A stretch of 64,000 nucleotides of DNA, taken from Nocardioides nitrophenolicus. Its GTDB lineage: Bacteria; Actinomycetota; Actinomycetes; Propionibacteriales; Nocardioidaceae. Below are positions 19,124-27,022 of the stretch, one piece after another (within the stretch, counting starts at the first letter, position 1; each line of letters starts with the position of its first letter). The stretch is taken from the NCBI RefSeq assembly GCF_016907515.1, contig NZ_JAFBBY010000001.1:5456001-5520000 (forward strand), read 5' to 3'. Both the position numbers and the translations under genes were made by a program. Under the pieces are notes generated by a model that worked only from the letters and a program-made list of their open reading frames with translations, was not told the DNA's origin and made no database searches.

Positions 19124-19537
19124 TCAGGCGTCATCCCACACGACGGCGCTGATCCGCCAGCCGCCGGCGGTGCGGACCAGCTGCAGCGACTTCGCGCCGG
19201 ACCCGGTCCTCGGCTCACCGTCCTGGCGCCACGACTTCGCATAGGTGCACCACACCTGGGCGATCTCGCCGAACCGGTCCACCCGTGCGCTCTCGACCCA
19301 CTCCCGGAAGTCGGACAGGGCGCCGCTCCCGAGCAGCGCCACCCGGGGCGCGATGAAGGACTCGACGTCGTACGTCGTGAGCCCGGCTCCGGCGGCGCTG
19401 ACCAGCAGCGCCTCCGGCAGCAGCACCGCCCGCAGGTCCTCGGCGCGGGCGGCCGCCTCGGGACCGCTCACGAAGGCGGCGAAGAAGCGGTCCACCACGG
19501 CGCGGACCGCCCGGTCGTCGGCATCCTGGTCGGGCAT
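19124..19537 (-). CDS. NTF2/SnoaL-like or DUF4440-type protein
   Basis: A 137-residue protein whose layout fits the cone-shaped NTF2-like fold: an N-terminal helix ([19 protein letters not shown]), a central [12 protein letters not shown] segment and C-terminal strands ending [24 protein letters not shown], the usual last strand pair of DUF4440/SnoaL proteins. Catalytic function cannot be told. It could start instead at an ATG at 19549 (MIVGMPD). It is divergent from rpe with 46 bp between. Confidence 0.75.
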   Translation of the reverse strand: MPDQDADDRAVRAVVDRFFAAFVSGPEAAARAEDLRAVLLPEALLVSAAGAGLTTYDVESFIAPRVALLGSGALSDFREWVESARVDRFGEIAQVWCTYAKSWRQDGEPRTGSGAKSLQLVRTAGGWRISAVVWDDA

Positions 19538-19569
19538 GCCCACGATCATGCCCGAACGACGCGCACCCC

Positions 19570-19575
19570 TAGACT
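19570..19575 (+). promoter_or_regulatory. Candidate -10 box for leaderless rpe transcript
   Basis: TAGACT ends eight bases before the rpe GTG and no ribosome-binding site is seen, so the mRNA may begin at or near the start codon. Confidence 0.45.
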
Positions 19576-19583
19576 GGCCGCCC

Positions 19584-20249
19584 GTGGGCCACATCCAGAT
19601 CACGCCGTCGATCCTCAACTCCGACTTCGCCAGGCTCGGCGAGGAGGTCGCCCGGATCCCGGGTGCCGACTGGGTGCACGTCGACGTCATGGACAACCAC
19701 TTCGTGCCGAACCTGACCTTCGGCCCGGCGATGGTCGAGGCGCTGGCGCGGGTCAGCCCGGTGCCGCTCGACGCGCACCTGATGATCGAGGACGCCGACC
19801 GCAACGCCCCGGCGTACGTCGAGGCGGGCTGCGGCTCGGTCACCTTCCACGTCGAGGCGGCCAAGGCGCCGGTGCGCCTGGCCCGCGAGATCCGAGCGGC
19901 CGGCGCGCGGGCCTCGATGGCGCTCAAGCCCGCGACGCCGATCGAGCCCTACGAGGACCTGCTGCCCGAGCTCGACATGGTGCTGATCATGACCGTCGAG
20001 CCCGGGTTCGGCGGCCAGAGGTTCCTGGACCTGTGCCTGCCGAAGATCCGCCGCGCGCGGGCGCTGATGGACAAGCACGGCGTCGAGACCTGGCTCCAGG
20101 TCGACGGCGGGGTCTCGCTGGACACCATCGAGCGCTGCGCGGAGGCCGGGGCCGACGTGTTCGTCGCGGGCTCGGCCGTCTACTCCGCCGCGGACCCCGA
20201 CGCCATGGTGGCCGCGCTGCGGGACAAGGCCGCGGCCGCCCGCGCCTAG
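19584..20249 (+). CDS. rpe: Ribulose-phosphate 3-epimerase
   Basis: Interconverts ribulose 5-phosphate and xylulose 5-phosphate in the pentose phosphate pathway. The 221-residue TIM barrel has [14 protein letters not shown], the metal-binding [39 protein letters not shown] and the final QVDGGVS, which supplies the second metal-binding aspartate. The GTG at 19584 gives the normal length; longer in-frame starts overlap the divergent gene and are not supported. Confidence 0.96.
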   Translation: MGHIQITPSILNSDFARLGEEVARIPGADWVHVDVMDNHFVPNLTFGPAMVEALARVSPVPLDAHLMIEDADRNAPAYVEAGCGSVTFHVEAAKAPVRLAREIRAAGARASMALKPATPIEPYEDLLPELDMVLIMTVEPGFGGQRFLDLCLPKIRRARALMDKHGVETWLQVDGGVSLDTIERCAEAGADVFVAGSAVYSAADPDAMVAALRDKAAAARA

Positions 20250-20262
20250 TCTCCTCGACCCG

Positions 20263-20853
20263 CTACAGCTCCGGCGGCGCTCCCACCTCGACAGGTACGT
20301 CGGGCCGGTGGCCGCCGGCCCAGGTGAGCACCTCCTGCAGCGGCTCGAGTCCGTCGGCGCCCACCACGACGCTCAGCGCGGCGGCGGCCGGGGAGATGCC
20401 GAAGGCGTGGGCCAGGTCGGCGCTGATCGTGGGGCTGCCCTGCACGGTGATGTCGGCGTCGTGGGCGGCCACGAACCGGAGCACCGGCAGGTGGCGGGCC
20501 TCCTCGACGTACGGCGGCACGATCTCCCACCAGCGCACCTCGACGAGCGCCACGTCGGACCAGGCGAGCGTCGCCGCGACGTCCGGGCCGCGCACCGTCA
20601 CGCCCACCCCGTCGAGCTGGACGACGGTGGGGTGCCGCAGCCGGGCCCGGCGGCCGGCGGTGCGGAGCACGCCCCAGCCGAGGATCACCACTCCGGCCAG
20701 TGCGAGCATCAGCGCGTCGAGGCGATCGAGCGGCGAGAGGCCCTGGCTGGCGATCGCGGCGAGGGGCGCCACGAGCAGCACCGCGCCGACCCCGATGGCG
20801 ACCAGGGCGAGCGGCGGCCGGCCACCGGCGGGGGCGGGCAGGCGGACGTCCAT
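20263..20853 (-). CDS. Membrane protein with a PH-like cytoplasmic domain, hypothetical
   Basis: A 196-residue protein. Two hydrophobic segments (about 15-40 and 50-65) are followed by a soluble domain with the strand-rich pattern LDGVGVTVRGPDVAATLAWSDVALVEV, resembling bacterial PH-domain (DUF2581-like) proteins that follow membrane helices. No function is known. It is divergent from the MOSC gene, with overlapping -10 boxes between the starts. Confidence 0.75.
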   Translation of the reverse strand: MDVRLPAPAGGRPPLALVAIGVGAVLLVAPLAAIASQGLSPLDRLDALMLALAGVVILGWGVLRTAGRRARLRHPTVVQLDGVGVTVRGPDVAATLAWSDVALVEVRWWEIVPPYVEEARHLPVLRFVAAHDADITVQGSPTISADLAHAFGISPAAAALSVVVGADGLEPLQEVLTWAGGHRPDVPVEVGAPPEL

Positions 20854-20860
20854 GACCCGG

Positions 20861-20870
20861 ACCCTAGCCT
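20861..20870. promoter_or_regulatory. Overlapping divergent -10 boxes between two start codons
   Basis: In the 24-bp gap between the two ATG codons, TAGCCT (20865-20870) on the plus strand and TAGGGT (20866-20861) on the minus strand share the TA pair. Each ends seven bases before its ATG. Both genes thus appear to be leaderless and to compete for the same promoter melting site. Confidence 0.5.
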
Positions 20871-20877
20871 TGTCGGC

Positions 20878-21345
20878 ATGGACCAGCCGCCCGTCGTCGC
20901 CGAGATCCACCTCGCCAAGGCGTCTCGGCTGCCGATGCAGGCGAAGGACGCGGTCGAGGTGGAGGCCGGGCGTGGCATCGTCGGCGACAGGTACCACGGG
21001 ACCCGGCACCGTCACGTCACCGTGCAGAGCCGGGAGACGCTCGACGAGGCGGCCGCGGCGTACGGCCGGCCGGTGCCCAGCGAGCTGACCCGGCGCAACC
21101 TGACGATCAGCCACGGCGTGGTGCCCCGGGAGCCGGGAGCCCGGATCCGGGTCGGGGAGGTGCTGCTCGAGGTGGTCCGGGTGGCCGCACCGTGCAAGCT
21201 GCTCGACGACACGATCGGCGCCGGAGCGCAGGAGGCGCTCCGGCGCCGCGCGGGAACCGTGTTCCGGGTGCTCGAGGGCGGGACGATCCGGGTCGGCGAC
21301 CCGGTCGACCTCGCGGTCAGCTCTCCAGCGCCGCGTCCAGCGTGA
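20878..21345 (+). CDS. MOSC-domain protein
   Basis: A 155-residue protein of the MOSC superfamily, related to the C-terminal sulfur-carrier domain of molybdenum cofactor sulfurase. It has the conserved cysteine in VAAPCKLLDDTIGAG near residue 109 and the GRGIVGDRYHGTRHRHVTVQ segment. Proteins of this class handle sulfur or metal-sulfur transfer, possibly to molybdenum enzymes. Its 3' end overlaps the convergent OsmC gene by 29 bp. Confidence 0.85.
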   Translation: MDQPPVVAEIHLAKASRLPMQAKDAVEVEAGRGIVGDRYHGTRHRHVTVQSRETLDEAAAAYGRPVPSELTRRNLTISHGVVPREPGARIRVGEVLLEVVRVAAPCKLLDDTIGAGAQEALRRRAGTVFRVLEGGTIRVGDPVDLAVSSPAPRPA

Positions 21346-21757
21346 TCTCGACGCCGGTCAGCGCCTTGCTGACCGGGCAGCCGATCTTGGCGGCACCGGC
21401 CGCCGCGGCGAAGCCGGCCTCGTCGAGGCCCTCGACCTCACCGCGGACGGTGAGCGTGATCCCGGTGAGCTGGAAGCCCCCGGCCGGGTCGGGCCCGAGG
21501 GTGACGTCGGCGGAGATGTCGAGCGCGATCGGCGTACCACCGGCCTTGGCGATCTCGTTGGAGAGCGACATGGCGTAGCAGGCGGAGTGCGCCGCGCCGA
21601 TCAGCTCCTCGGGGCTGGTCGTGCCGTCGGCGTCGTCGGCGGCGCGCTTGGGGAAGGACACCTCGAAGGTCCCGGCGCCGGAGGAGGTCAGCTCGACCTG
21701 TCCGGAGCCGTCCTGGAGGCCGCCGTTCCAGGCGGTGCGGGAAGTGCGCGTGGGCAT
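21317..21757 (-). CDS. osmC: OsmC/Ohr-family peroxiredoxin
   Basis: Reduces organic hydroperoxides through two cysteines. The 146-residue protein has the two motifs expected: GAAHSACYAMSLSNE (first Cys near 60) and AKIGCPVSKAL (second Cys near 125). The start ATG at 21757 has GGAGG close upstream. The sequence MPTRTSRTAWNGGLQDGSG looks like OsmC proper and not Ohr. It overlaps the MOSC gene by 29 bp tail to tail. Confidence 0.9.
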   Translation of the reverse strand: MPTRTSRTAWNGGLQDGSGQVELTSSGAGTFEVSFPKRAADDADGTTSPEELIGAAHSACYAMSLSNEIAKAGGTPIALDISADVTLGPDPAGGFQLTGITLTVRGEVEGLDEAGFAAAAGAAKIGCPVSKALTGVEITLDAALES

Positions 21758-21778
21758 GAGATCCTCCGAAACGGGTTG

Positions 21779-21838
21779 CAATTGGGCACAGACTGCATGC
21801 TGACGGCCCCAATTGTTGCGGTTTGGGACCAAACCGCA
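21779..21838. repeat. Single dispersed palindrome within a conserved 58-bp element
   Basis: The palindrome TGCGGTTTGG-GA-CCAAACCGCA lies at 21817-21838. Thirty-six bases upstream is ATTGGGCA, followed by an AGACTGCA block, the same offset and order as in the 45.4 kb array (26-27 of the 36 intervening bases match). A further stem is present here: CAATTGGG (21779-21786) pairs with CCCAATTG (21808-21815), so two hairpins stand side by side. Confidence 0.85.
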
Positions 21839-21864
21839 ATGCCCGACGCCCGCCTCAGCCAGGC

Positions 21865-22752
21865 TCAGGCCACCGTCAGCACGCAGTCGGCGAGCACGGG
21901 CGAGCCGTCCCGCTCGCCGCCCTCGATGGTCGCCGAGCCGATGATCGAGGAGCCCTCGCGCCAGCCCGCCACCCGGATCGTCTCGCCGGGGAAGACCACG
22001 CCGGCGAACCGGCCGGTGAACCCGCCGACCGCGGTGGCGTCGCCGCCGAGCAGGCCGTCGGTGAGCTCGCGCAGGACGATGCCGTAGGAGCACAGCCCGT
22101 GCAGGATCGGCGCGGGGAAGCCGGCGGCCTTGGCGAAGCCGGGGTCCGCGTGGAGCGGGTTGCGGTCGCCGCACAGGCGGTAGAGCAGGGCCTGCTGCGG
22201 CGTCACGGCGTACGACGACACGTGGTCGGCCTCCCGTGACGGCACCACCACCGGCTCGGAGGAGCCCCGGTCGCCGCCCCAGCCGCCCTCGCCGCGCACG
22301 AAGATCGACGAGCGCACCCGCCACAGCTCCTCGCCCTCGCCCGAGGAACCGGCGGTCGCCACGCCCTCCTGCCAGATCACCGCCGCCTTGCCCTTGTCCC
22401 AGACGTCGGTGATCGACGTGCGGACCGTGGCGGTGCCGGACGTCGGCAGTGGTCCGGACACCGAGATCGACTGCGAGCCGTGCACGACCTGGGCCAGGTT
22501 GATGTCGCAGCCCGGCAGGTCGAGCGGCGGCGGGTCGGTCTCGTGGAAGGTCGGGGCGACGACGCCGAACGACGGCAGCACCTGGAGCGCCGCGTCGTCG
22601 AGCGTGTAGCGCAGCGCCGAGGGCGACAGGTTGTCCCCGGCGCGCGAGCCGGCGCCGATGCCCAGGTGGTAGAGCAGGACGTCGGACTCGGTCCAGGAGA
22701 AAGTGCGGGCGCCGAGGTCGGCGCCGATCGCGATGGACGGGTCAATCGGCAT
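21865..22752 (-). CDS. Double-hotdog enoyl-CoA hydratase (MaoC type) in the steroid cluster
   Basis: A 295-residue MaoC-like hydratase with two hotdog domains. The C-terminal domain carries the hydratase 2 motif YRLCGDRNPLHADPGFAKAAGFPAPILHG with the catalytic aspartate and histidine. The N-terminal domain (VLLYHLGIGAG, YTLDDAALQVLPSFG) is typical of the inactive half. Its start overlaps the kstD stop by 11 bp, as for the Rv3537 (kstD) and Rv3538 pair of M. tuberculosis, so it probably hydrates a side-chain enoyl-CoA during sterol degradation. The exact substrate is inference. Confidence 0.87.
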   Translation of the reverse strand: MPIDPSIAIGADLGARTFSWTESDVLLYHLGIGAGSRAGDNLSPSALRYTLDDAALQVLPSFGVVAPTFHETDPPPLDLPGCDINLAQVVHGSQSISVSGPLPTSGTATVRTSITDVWDKGKAAVIWQEGVATAGSSGEGEELWRVRSSIFVRGEGGWGGDRGSSEPVVVPSREADHVSSYAVTPQQALLYRLCGDRNPLHADPGFAKAAGFPAPILHGLCSYGIVLRELTDGLLGGDATAVGGFTGRFAGVVFPGETIRVAGWREGSSIIGSATIEGGERDGSPVLADCVLTVA

Positions 22753-24400
22753 GGGCGATGTCCTCTGCGGCGAGATATCCGAACACGATGGCGGGCCCGA
22801 TCGTGCCACCCGGGCCGGGGTAGGTGTTGCCCATGACGGCAGACGAGACGTTGCCGGCGGCGTACAGGCCGGGGATGACCGAGCCGTCCTCGCGCAGCAC
22901 CCGCGCCCGCTCGTCGGTGACCAGGCCGCCCTTGGTGCCGAGGTCGCCCGGCACGATCTTGACGGCGTAGAACGGGCCCTTCTCGATCGGCGCGAGCGAG
23001 CAGTTCGGCTTCACGGTCGGGTCCGAGTAGTACTTGTCGTACGCCGACTCGCCGCGGTGGAAGTCCTCGTCGACGCCCGAGCGGGCGAAGCCGTTGAACC
23101 GCGCGACCGTCGCGTCGAGGGAGCCCTCGGGCAGGCCCAGCCTGCCGGCCAGCTCGGCCAGCGTGTCCGCCCGGACCACGACGCCCTCCTTGTACCAGCG
23201 CCCGGGGAACGGCTGGCGCCCCGGGACGCCCGCGAACAGGTAGCGGTTGCGGTAGGTCTGGTCGAACACCATGTACGACGGCACGTGGTCGACGCCCGTG
23301 GCCTGCCCCTGGTAGATCTCGTGGGTCGCCTCGACGTAGGGGAGCGCCTCGTTCATGTACCGGCGGCCGGCGGAGTTGACGATGATCGAACCGGGCAGGT
23401 TGCGCTCGGCCAGGCAGAACCAGGCCCGGCCGGGGAGCGGGATGGTGGGTCCCCACCAGGCGTCGTCGAGGAGGTCGGTGGCGGCACCGGCCGCCGTACC
23501 GGCGAGCAGGCCGGCGCCGGTGTTGGACGCGGCGCCCGTGGACCACTCCGCGGAGGTGGGCTGGGGGAGGAACTTCTCGCGCAGCTCCTGGCTGTGCTCG
23601 AAGCCGCCGGAGCCGAGGACCACGCCGCGTCGAGCCCGGATCTCCCGACGGGCCCCGCCGGACTCGACCACGACGCCGACGACCCTGCCGTCCTCGACGA
23701 GCAGGTCGAGCAGCGCGGTGTCGTACGCGACGGGTACGCCGGCGTCGACCAGGCCCTTGCGCAGCCCGATCGCGATCGCGTTGCCCATCGCGAACATCTT
23801 CTTGCCGGTGAGGATCGCGAGCAGGCGCTTGACCATCACCTTGACCATCGTCAGCGGACCGCGCAGGGTGCGCAGGCCCAGGCTGAGCTTGCGGAAGTCG
23901 GCCTGGGTGACGATCAGGTTGGCCGGCGCCTTGGTGTACGGCGGGTGCAGCCGCGCCAGCTCCTCGCCGAGGAACCGGGCGTCCATCGGGACCGGCTCGA
24001 CGCTGCGCCCGCGCGGGCGGCCGCCGGGCTGCTCGGGCAGGTAGTCGGCGTACTCCGGGACCCAGGTGAAGCGCAGCGGCGTCTTCTCGCGCAGGAAGTC
24101 GAGCACCTCCGGGCCGCGGTCGAGGTAGGTGTCGCGGCGCACCTTCGGGACGACGTCGCCGACGATCGAGTCGAGATAGGTCCGGGCCGCCTCCCGGTCG
24201 CCGGCATCGACCTGGCCGGCGGCCTGGAGCGCGTAGTTGCCGGGGATCCACACGCCGCCGCCGGAGCGGGCGGTGGAGCCGCCGAAGTGGGCGCTCTTCT
24301 CGACCAGGACGGTGTCGAGGCCGTGGTGGGCGGCGGCGAGCGCGGCCGACATGCCAGCACCGCCGGCGCCGACCACGACGACGTCGTAGGAGTCCTTCAT
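22742..24400 (-). CDS. kstD: 3-Ketosteroid delta1-dehydrogenase
   Basis: A 552-residue FAD enzyme that introduces the C1-C2 double bond into 3-ketosteroids, the step that with 9alpha-hydroxylation opens ring B. It begins DVVVVGAGGAGMSAALAAA (FAD-binding GXGXXG), then ARSGGGVWIPGNYAL, and ends with NTYPGPGGTIGPA, the conserved tyrosine and glycine pair of the active site. The ATG at 24400 gives the usual N-terminus; an upstream extension to 24487 is not supported. A KstR-type operator overlaps its promoter. Confidence 0.94.
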   Translation of the reverse strand: MKDSYDVVVVGAGGAGMSAALAAAHHGLDTVLVEKSAHFGGSTARSGGGVWIPGNYALQAAGQVDAGDREAARTYLDSIVGDVVPKVRRDTYLDRGPEVLDFLREKTPLRFTWVPEYADYLPEQPGGRPRGRSVEPVPMDARFLGEELARLHPPYTKAPANLIVTQADFRKLSLGLRTLRGPLTMVKVMVKRLLAILTGKKMFAMGNAIAIGLRKGLVDAGVPVAYDTALLDLLVEDGRVVGVVVESGGARREIRARRGVVLGSGGFEHSQELREKFLPQPTSAEWSTGAASNTGAGLLAGTAAGAATDLLDDAWWGPTIPLPGRAWFCLAERNLPGSIIVNSAGRRYMNEALPYVEATHEIYQGQATGVDHVPSYMVFDQTYRNRYLFAGVPGRQPFPGRWYKEGVVVRADTLAELAGRLGLPEGSLDATVARFNGFARSGVDEDFHRGESAYDKYYSDPTVKPNCSLAPIEKGPFYAVKIVPGDLGTKGGLVTDERARVLREDGSVIPGLYAAGNVSSAVMGNTYPGPGGTIGPAIVFGYLAAEDIAHAD

Positions 24401-24406
24401 GGCAAA

Positions 24407-24422
24407 ACTGTAACAGGTTCTA
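24407..24422 (-). promoter_or_regulatory. KstR-type operator fused with the kstD -10 box
   Basis: TAGAACCTGTTACA (minus strand, 24422-24409) matches the TNNAACNNGTTNNA motif reported for the TetR repressor KstR. The -10 box TACAGT (24412-24407) overlaps its end and lies six bases before the ATG, so the repressor would cover the -10 directly and the mRNA would be leaderless. That KstR is the binding protein is inferred from the motif. Confidence 0.75.
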
Positions 24423-24549
24423 GTTGGTGGCGGCGGGGCCGCCGGCGCGGTGTGGCGCGGCAGGGGTGGCGCTCCCGGGGGTTTCATCTCGCCTCGTCCG
24501 GGCAGTTCCAGAACGAATCATTCGTCACACTCCGCATTGGGGGACAAGC

Positions 24550-25695
24550 ATGAAGAAGACGAACGCGGTCGGCTGCGCGCTCGCGGCCGCACTCGCTCTC
24601 GGGACCGCGGCGCCGGCCATGGCGGCGGACCTGGTCGGCACGCCCAAGAAGAACAAGATCGTCGGCACCGCCGACAGCGACCAGATCATGGGTCTCGGTG
24701 GCAACGACAAGCTCTGGGGCGGCGAGGGCGACGACCGGATCGAGGGTGGCCCGGGCAAGGACAAGATCTGGGGCGGCAACGGCGACGACTACGCCCTGAT
24801 CGGCGGCGAGGGCAACGACAAGATCTTCGGCGAGGCGGGGCGCGACTACATCGACGGCGGCGCCGGCAACGACAAGATCAACACCGGCGACGGCGCCGAC
24901 AGCGCGGCCGGAGCCGACGGCAACGACAAGATCCGGGCCGGCAACGGCGACCCGACCATTCCCGAGACCCGCTGGGACGAGGCGACCAAGACCCAGGTGC
25001 CCGACGGCTACCGGGGCGCGAACCTCTCGGGTGACGGCGGCAAGGACAAGCTCTGGGGCGGCTTCGGCAATGACGTCCTGGCGGGCGGCGACGACAACGA
25101 CAAGCTGAAGGGCTCCGAGGGCTCCGACAGCCTCTACGGCCAGGCCGGCAACGACAAGGTCGTCGGCGGCAACGGCTACGACACGGTTCTCGGCGGCAGC
25201 GGCGACGACAAGGTCTCCGGTGGCGGGGGCGACGACTACCTCTCCGGTGGTCCCGGCAAGGACAAGGTCAAGGGCGGCCCGGGCAACGACCGCTTCGTCG
25301 AGATCGACGACGCGTCGTACGTCGGCAGCCAGGTCGCGGCCGAGGGTGACGTGTTCAAGGGCGGCCCCGGCAACGACACCTTCGGCGACCGGGGGGCTCT
25401 GCTGACCGGTCTGTTCAGCGCCGTGGGCGGCCCCGGCGACGACACCTACTGGGTGGGCGAGGTCGACGAGGGCACCAAGCTCAAGCCCGGCGCCGGCAAT
25501 GACACGCTCTACATCAAGAACCCGTCGAAGGGCATGACGATCAAGTGCGGTCCGGGTGCCGACCGGGTGTTCTTCAACATCGCGGTGAAGAAGGTCAAGA
25601 CCAAGGGCTGTGAGTCGGTCCAGTACGGCAAGACCCCCTTCTACTTCGACCCCGCGGGCGAGCAGGCCGTGTGGTGGCGCCAGCTGCGTCACTGA
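24550..25695 (+). CDS. Secreted RTX (hemolysin-type calcium-binding repeat) protein
   Basis: A 381-residue protein with a signal peptide (MKKTNAVGCALAAALALGTAAPAMAAD), then many glycine/aspartate nonapeptide repeats of the GGXGXDXIX type, such as GGEGDDRIEGG, GGNGDDYALIGG and GGGGDDYLSGG. These form calcium-binding parallel beta rolls. A C-terminal part (GPGADRVFFNIAVKKVKTKGCESVQYGKTPFYF) carries two cysteines and no secretion motif, so export is probably by the general pathway. The lysine-rich variant GGNDKL is unusual. Its role near the steroid genes is not known. Confidence 0.85.
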   Translation: MKKTNAVGCALAAALALGTAAPAMAADLVGTPKKNKIVGTADSDQIMGLGGNDKLWGGEGDDRIEGGPGKDKIWGGNGDDYALIGGEGNDKIFGEAGRDYIDGGAGNDKINTGDGADSAAGADGNDKIRAGNGDPTIPETRWDEATKTQVPDGYRGANLSGDGGKDKLWGGFGNDVLAGGDDNDKLKGSEGSDSLYGQAGNDKVVGGNGYDTVLGGSGDDKVSGGGGDDYLSGGPGKDKVKGGPGNDRFVEIDDASYVGSQVAAEGDVFKGGPGNDTFGDRGALLTGLFSAVGGPGDDTYWVGEVDEGTKLKPGAGNDTLYIKNPSKGMTIKCGPGADRVFFNIAVKKVKTKGCESVQYGKTPFYFDPAGEQAVWWRQLRH

Positions 25696-25714
25696 CGGCT
25701 GGCGGTGAGCACCA

Positions 25715-25744
25715 GGGGCGCCGGACCGGTGGGTCCGGCGCCCC
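25715..25744 (+). terminator. Strong GC hairpin after the RTX gene
   Basis: Perfect 13-bp arms GGGGCGCCGGACC (25715-25727) and GGTCCGGCGCCCC (25732-25744) with a GGTG loop, 19 bp after the RTX stop. There is no T-run, as is common in high-GC actinobacteria, so it may stop transcription without one or stabilise the 3' end. Confidence 0.75.
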
Positions 25745-25780
25745 GTTCGCGTCCTGGGGCGCGCCCGCTTGTGCCAAAAG

Positions 25781-25798
25781 TAGAACCTGTTCTAATCT
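25781..25798 (+). promoter_or_regulatory. KstR-type operator upstream of hsaADCB
   Basis: TAGAACCTGTTCTA at 25781-25794 matches TNNAACNNGTTNNA and is a near-perfect palindrome. TAATCT at 25793-25798 overlaps its end and could be the -10 box. Unlike kstD, hsaA has a 5' leader with AGGAG near the ATG. Confidence 0.75.
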
Positions 25799-25834
25799 GG
25801 TCGAGCACACACTGTCGCAGACACAGGAGCTCCC

Positions 25835-27022
25835 ATGAACCAGGACTTCGCCCCCGAGGTGACCGCCGTCCTCGACGGCGTGCGTGACCTCCTCCCGACC
25901 ATCCGTGAGCGGGCCGAGGAGGGCGAGCGTCTCCGGGTGATCCCGGACGCCTCGATCAAGGAGCTCGAGGAGACCGGCTTCTTCCGGCTGCTCCAGCCGA
26001 AGCGGTACGGCGGCATCGAGGCCGACCCGGTCGCCTTCTACACCGCGGTGCGCGACATCGCCTCCGCCGACGGCGCCACCGGCTGGGTCGCCAGCGTCGT
26101 GGGCGTCCACCCCTGGCAGGTGGCGCTGTTCGCCGACGAGGCCCAGCAGGCGGTGTGGGGTGACGACCAGAGCGTGCGACTCTCGTCGTCGTACGCCCCG
26201 ACCGGCAAGGCCGTCATCACCGAGGGCGGCTTCCGGCTCTCCGGGAAGTGGAGCTTCTCGTCCGGCTCCGACCACTGCAGCTGGGTGCTGCTCGGTGGCC
26301 TGGTGTTCAACGAGGAGGGCCAGGTCGTCGACTTCCGCACCTTCATGGTCCCGCGGGAGAAGTACCAGATCGTCGACGTGTGGAATGTCGTCGGGCTGCG
26401 CGGCACCGGCTCCAACGACATCGTGGTCGAGGAGACCTTCATCCCCGAGGCGTTCACCCTCTCGATGGGGGAGACCGGCGCCTGCCGTGGTCCTGGCCAG
26501 GCGGTCAACGACAGCGACCTCTACAAGCTGCCGTTCCACTCCATCTTCACCAGCACCATCGCCACGCCGATCATCGGCATGGCGAAGGGCGCGTACGCCG
26601 AGCACGTCGAGATGCAGCAGAAGCGGGTCCGCGCGGCCTACCTCGGCGAGAAGGCGTCCCTCGACCCGTTCGCCGCGGTCCGGATCGCTCGGGCGTCCTC
26701 CGAGATCGACGCCGCCTGGGCGCTGCTGGTCAACAACATCCGCGAGGAGCAGGCCCACGTCGCGAAGGGCGAGCAGATCCCGCTCGAGCTGCGCCTGCGC
26801 GTGCGGCGCGACCAGGTGCTCGGCACCGCGCGCTCGATCGAGGCGATCGACGCGCTGTTCGAGGCGTCGGGCGGCCGGGCGCTCGCGGAGGGCACCTACC
26901 TCCAGCGGGCGTGGCGCGACGCGCACGCCGGCCGGGTGCATGCCGCCAACGACCCCGAGCGCGCGCTGCAGATGTACGGCGGCCAGCAGTTCGGCCACAA
27001 GGTCGACCCGGGGATGTACTGA
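25835..27022 (+). CDS. hsaA: 3-HSA monooxygenase, oxygenase component
   Basis: A 395-residue flavin-dependent monooxygenase of the acyl-CoA dehydrogenase-like group. It hydroxylates 3-HSA to the catechol 3,4-DHSA with reduced flavin from HsaB. Features: KELEETGFFRLLQPKRYGGIE, GWVASVVGVHPWQ, RLSGKWSFSSGSDHCSWVLLGG and VVGLRGTGSNDIVVEE, and a C-terminus ending HAANDPERALQMYGGQQFGHKVDPG. The gene order hsaA-hsaD-hsaC-hsaB is that of M. tuberculosis Rv3570c-Rv3567c. A KstR-type operator and AGGAG ribosome-binding site precede it. Confidence 0.95.
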   Translation: MNQDFAPEVTAVLDGVRDLLPTIRERAEEGERLRVIPDASIKELEETGFFRLLQPKRYGGIEADPVAFYTAVRDIASADGATGWVASVVGVHPWQVALFADEAQQAVWGDDQSVRLSSSYAPTGKAVITEGGFRLSGKWSFSSGSDHCSWVLLGGLVFNEEGQVVDFRTFMVPREKYQIVDVWNVVGLRGTGSNDIVVEETFIPEAFTLSMGETGACRGPGQAVNDSDLYKLPFHSIFTSTIATPIIGMAKGAYAEHVEMQQKRVRAAYLGEKASLDPFAAVRIARASSEIDAAWALLVNNIREEQAHVAKGEQIPLELRLRVRRDQVLGTARSIEAIDALFEASGGRALAEGTYLQRAWRDAHAGRVHAANDPERALQMYGGQQFGHKVDPGMY

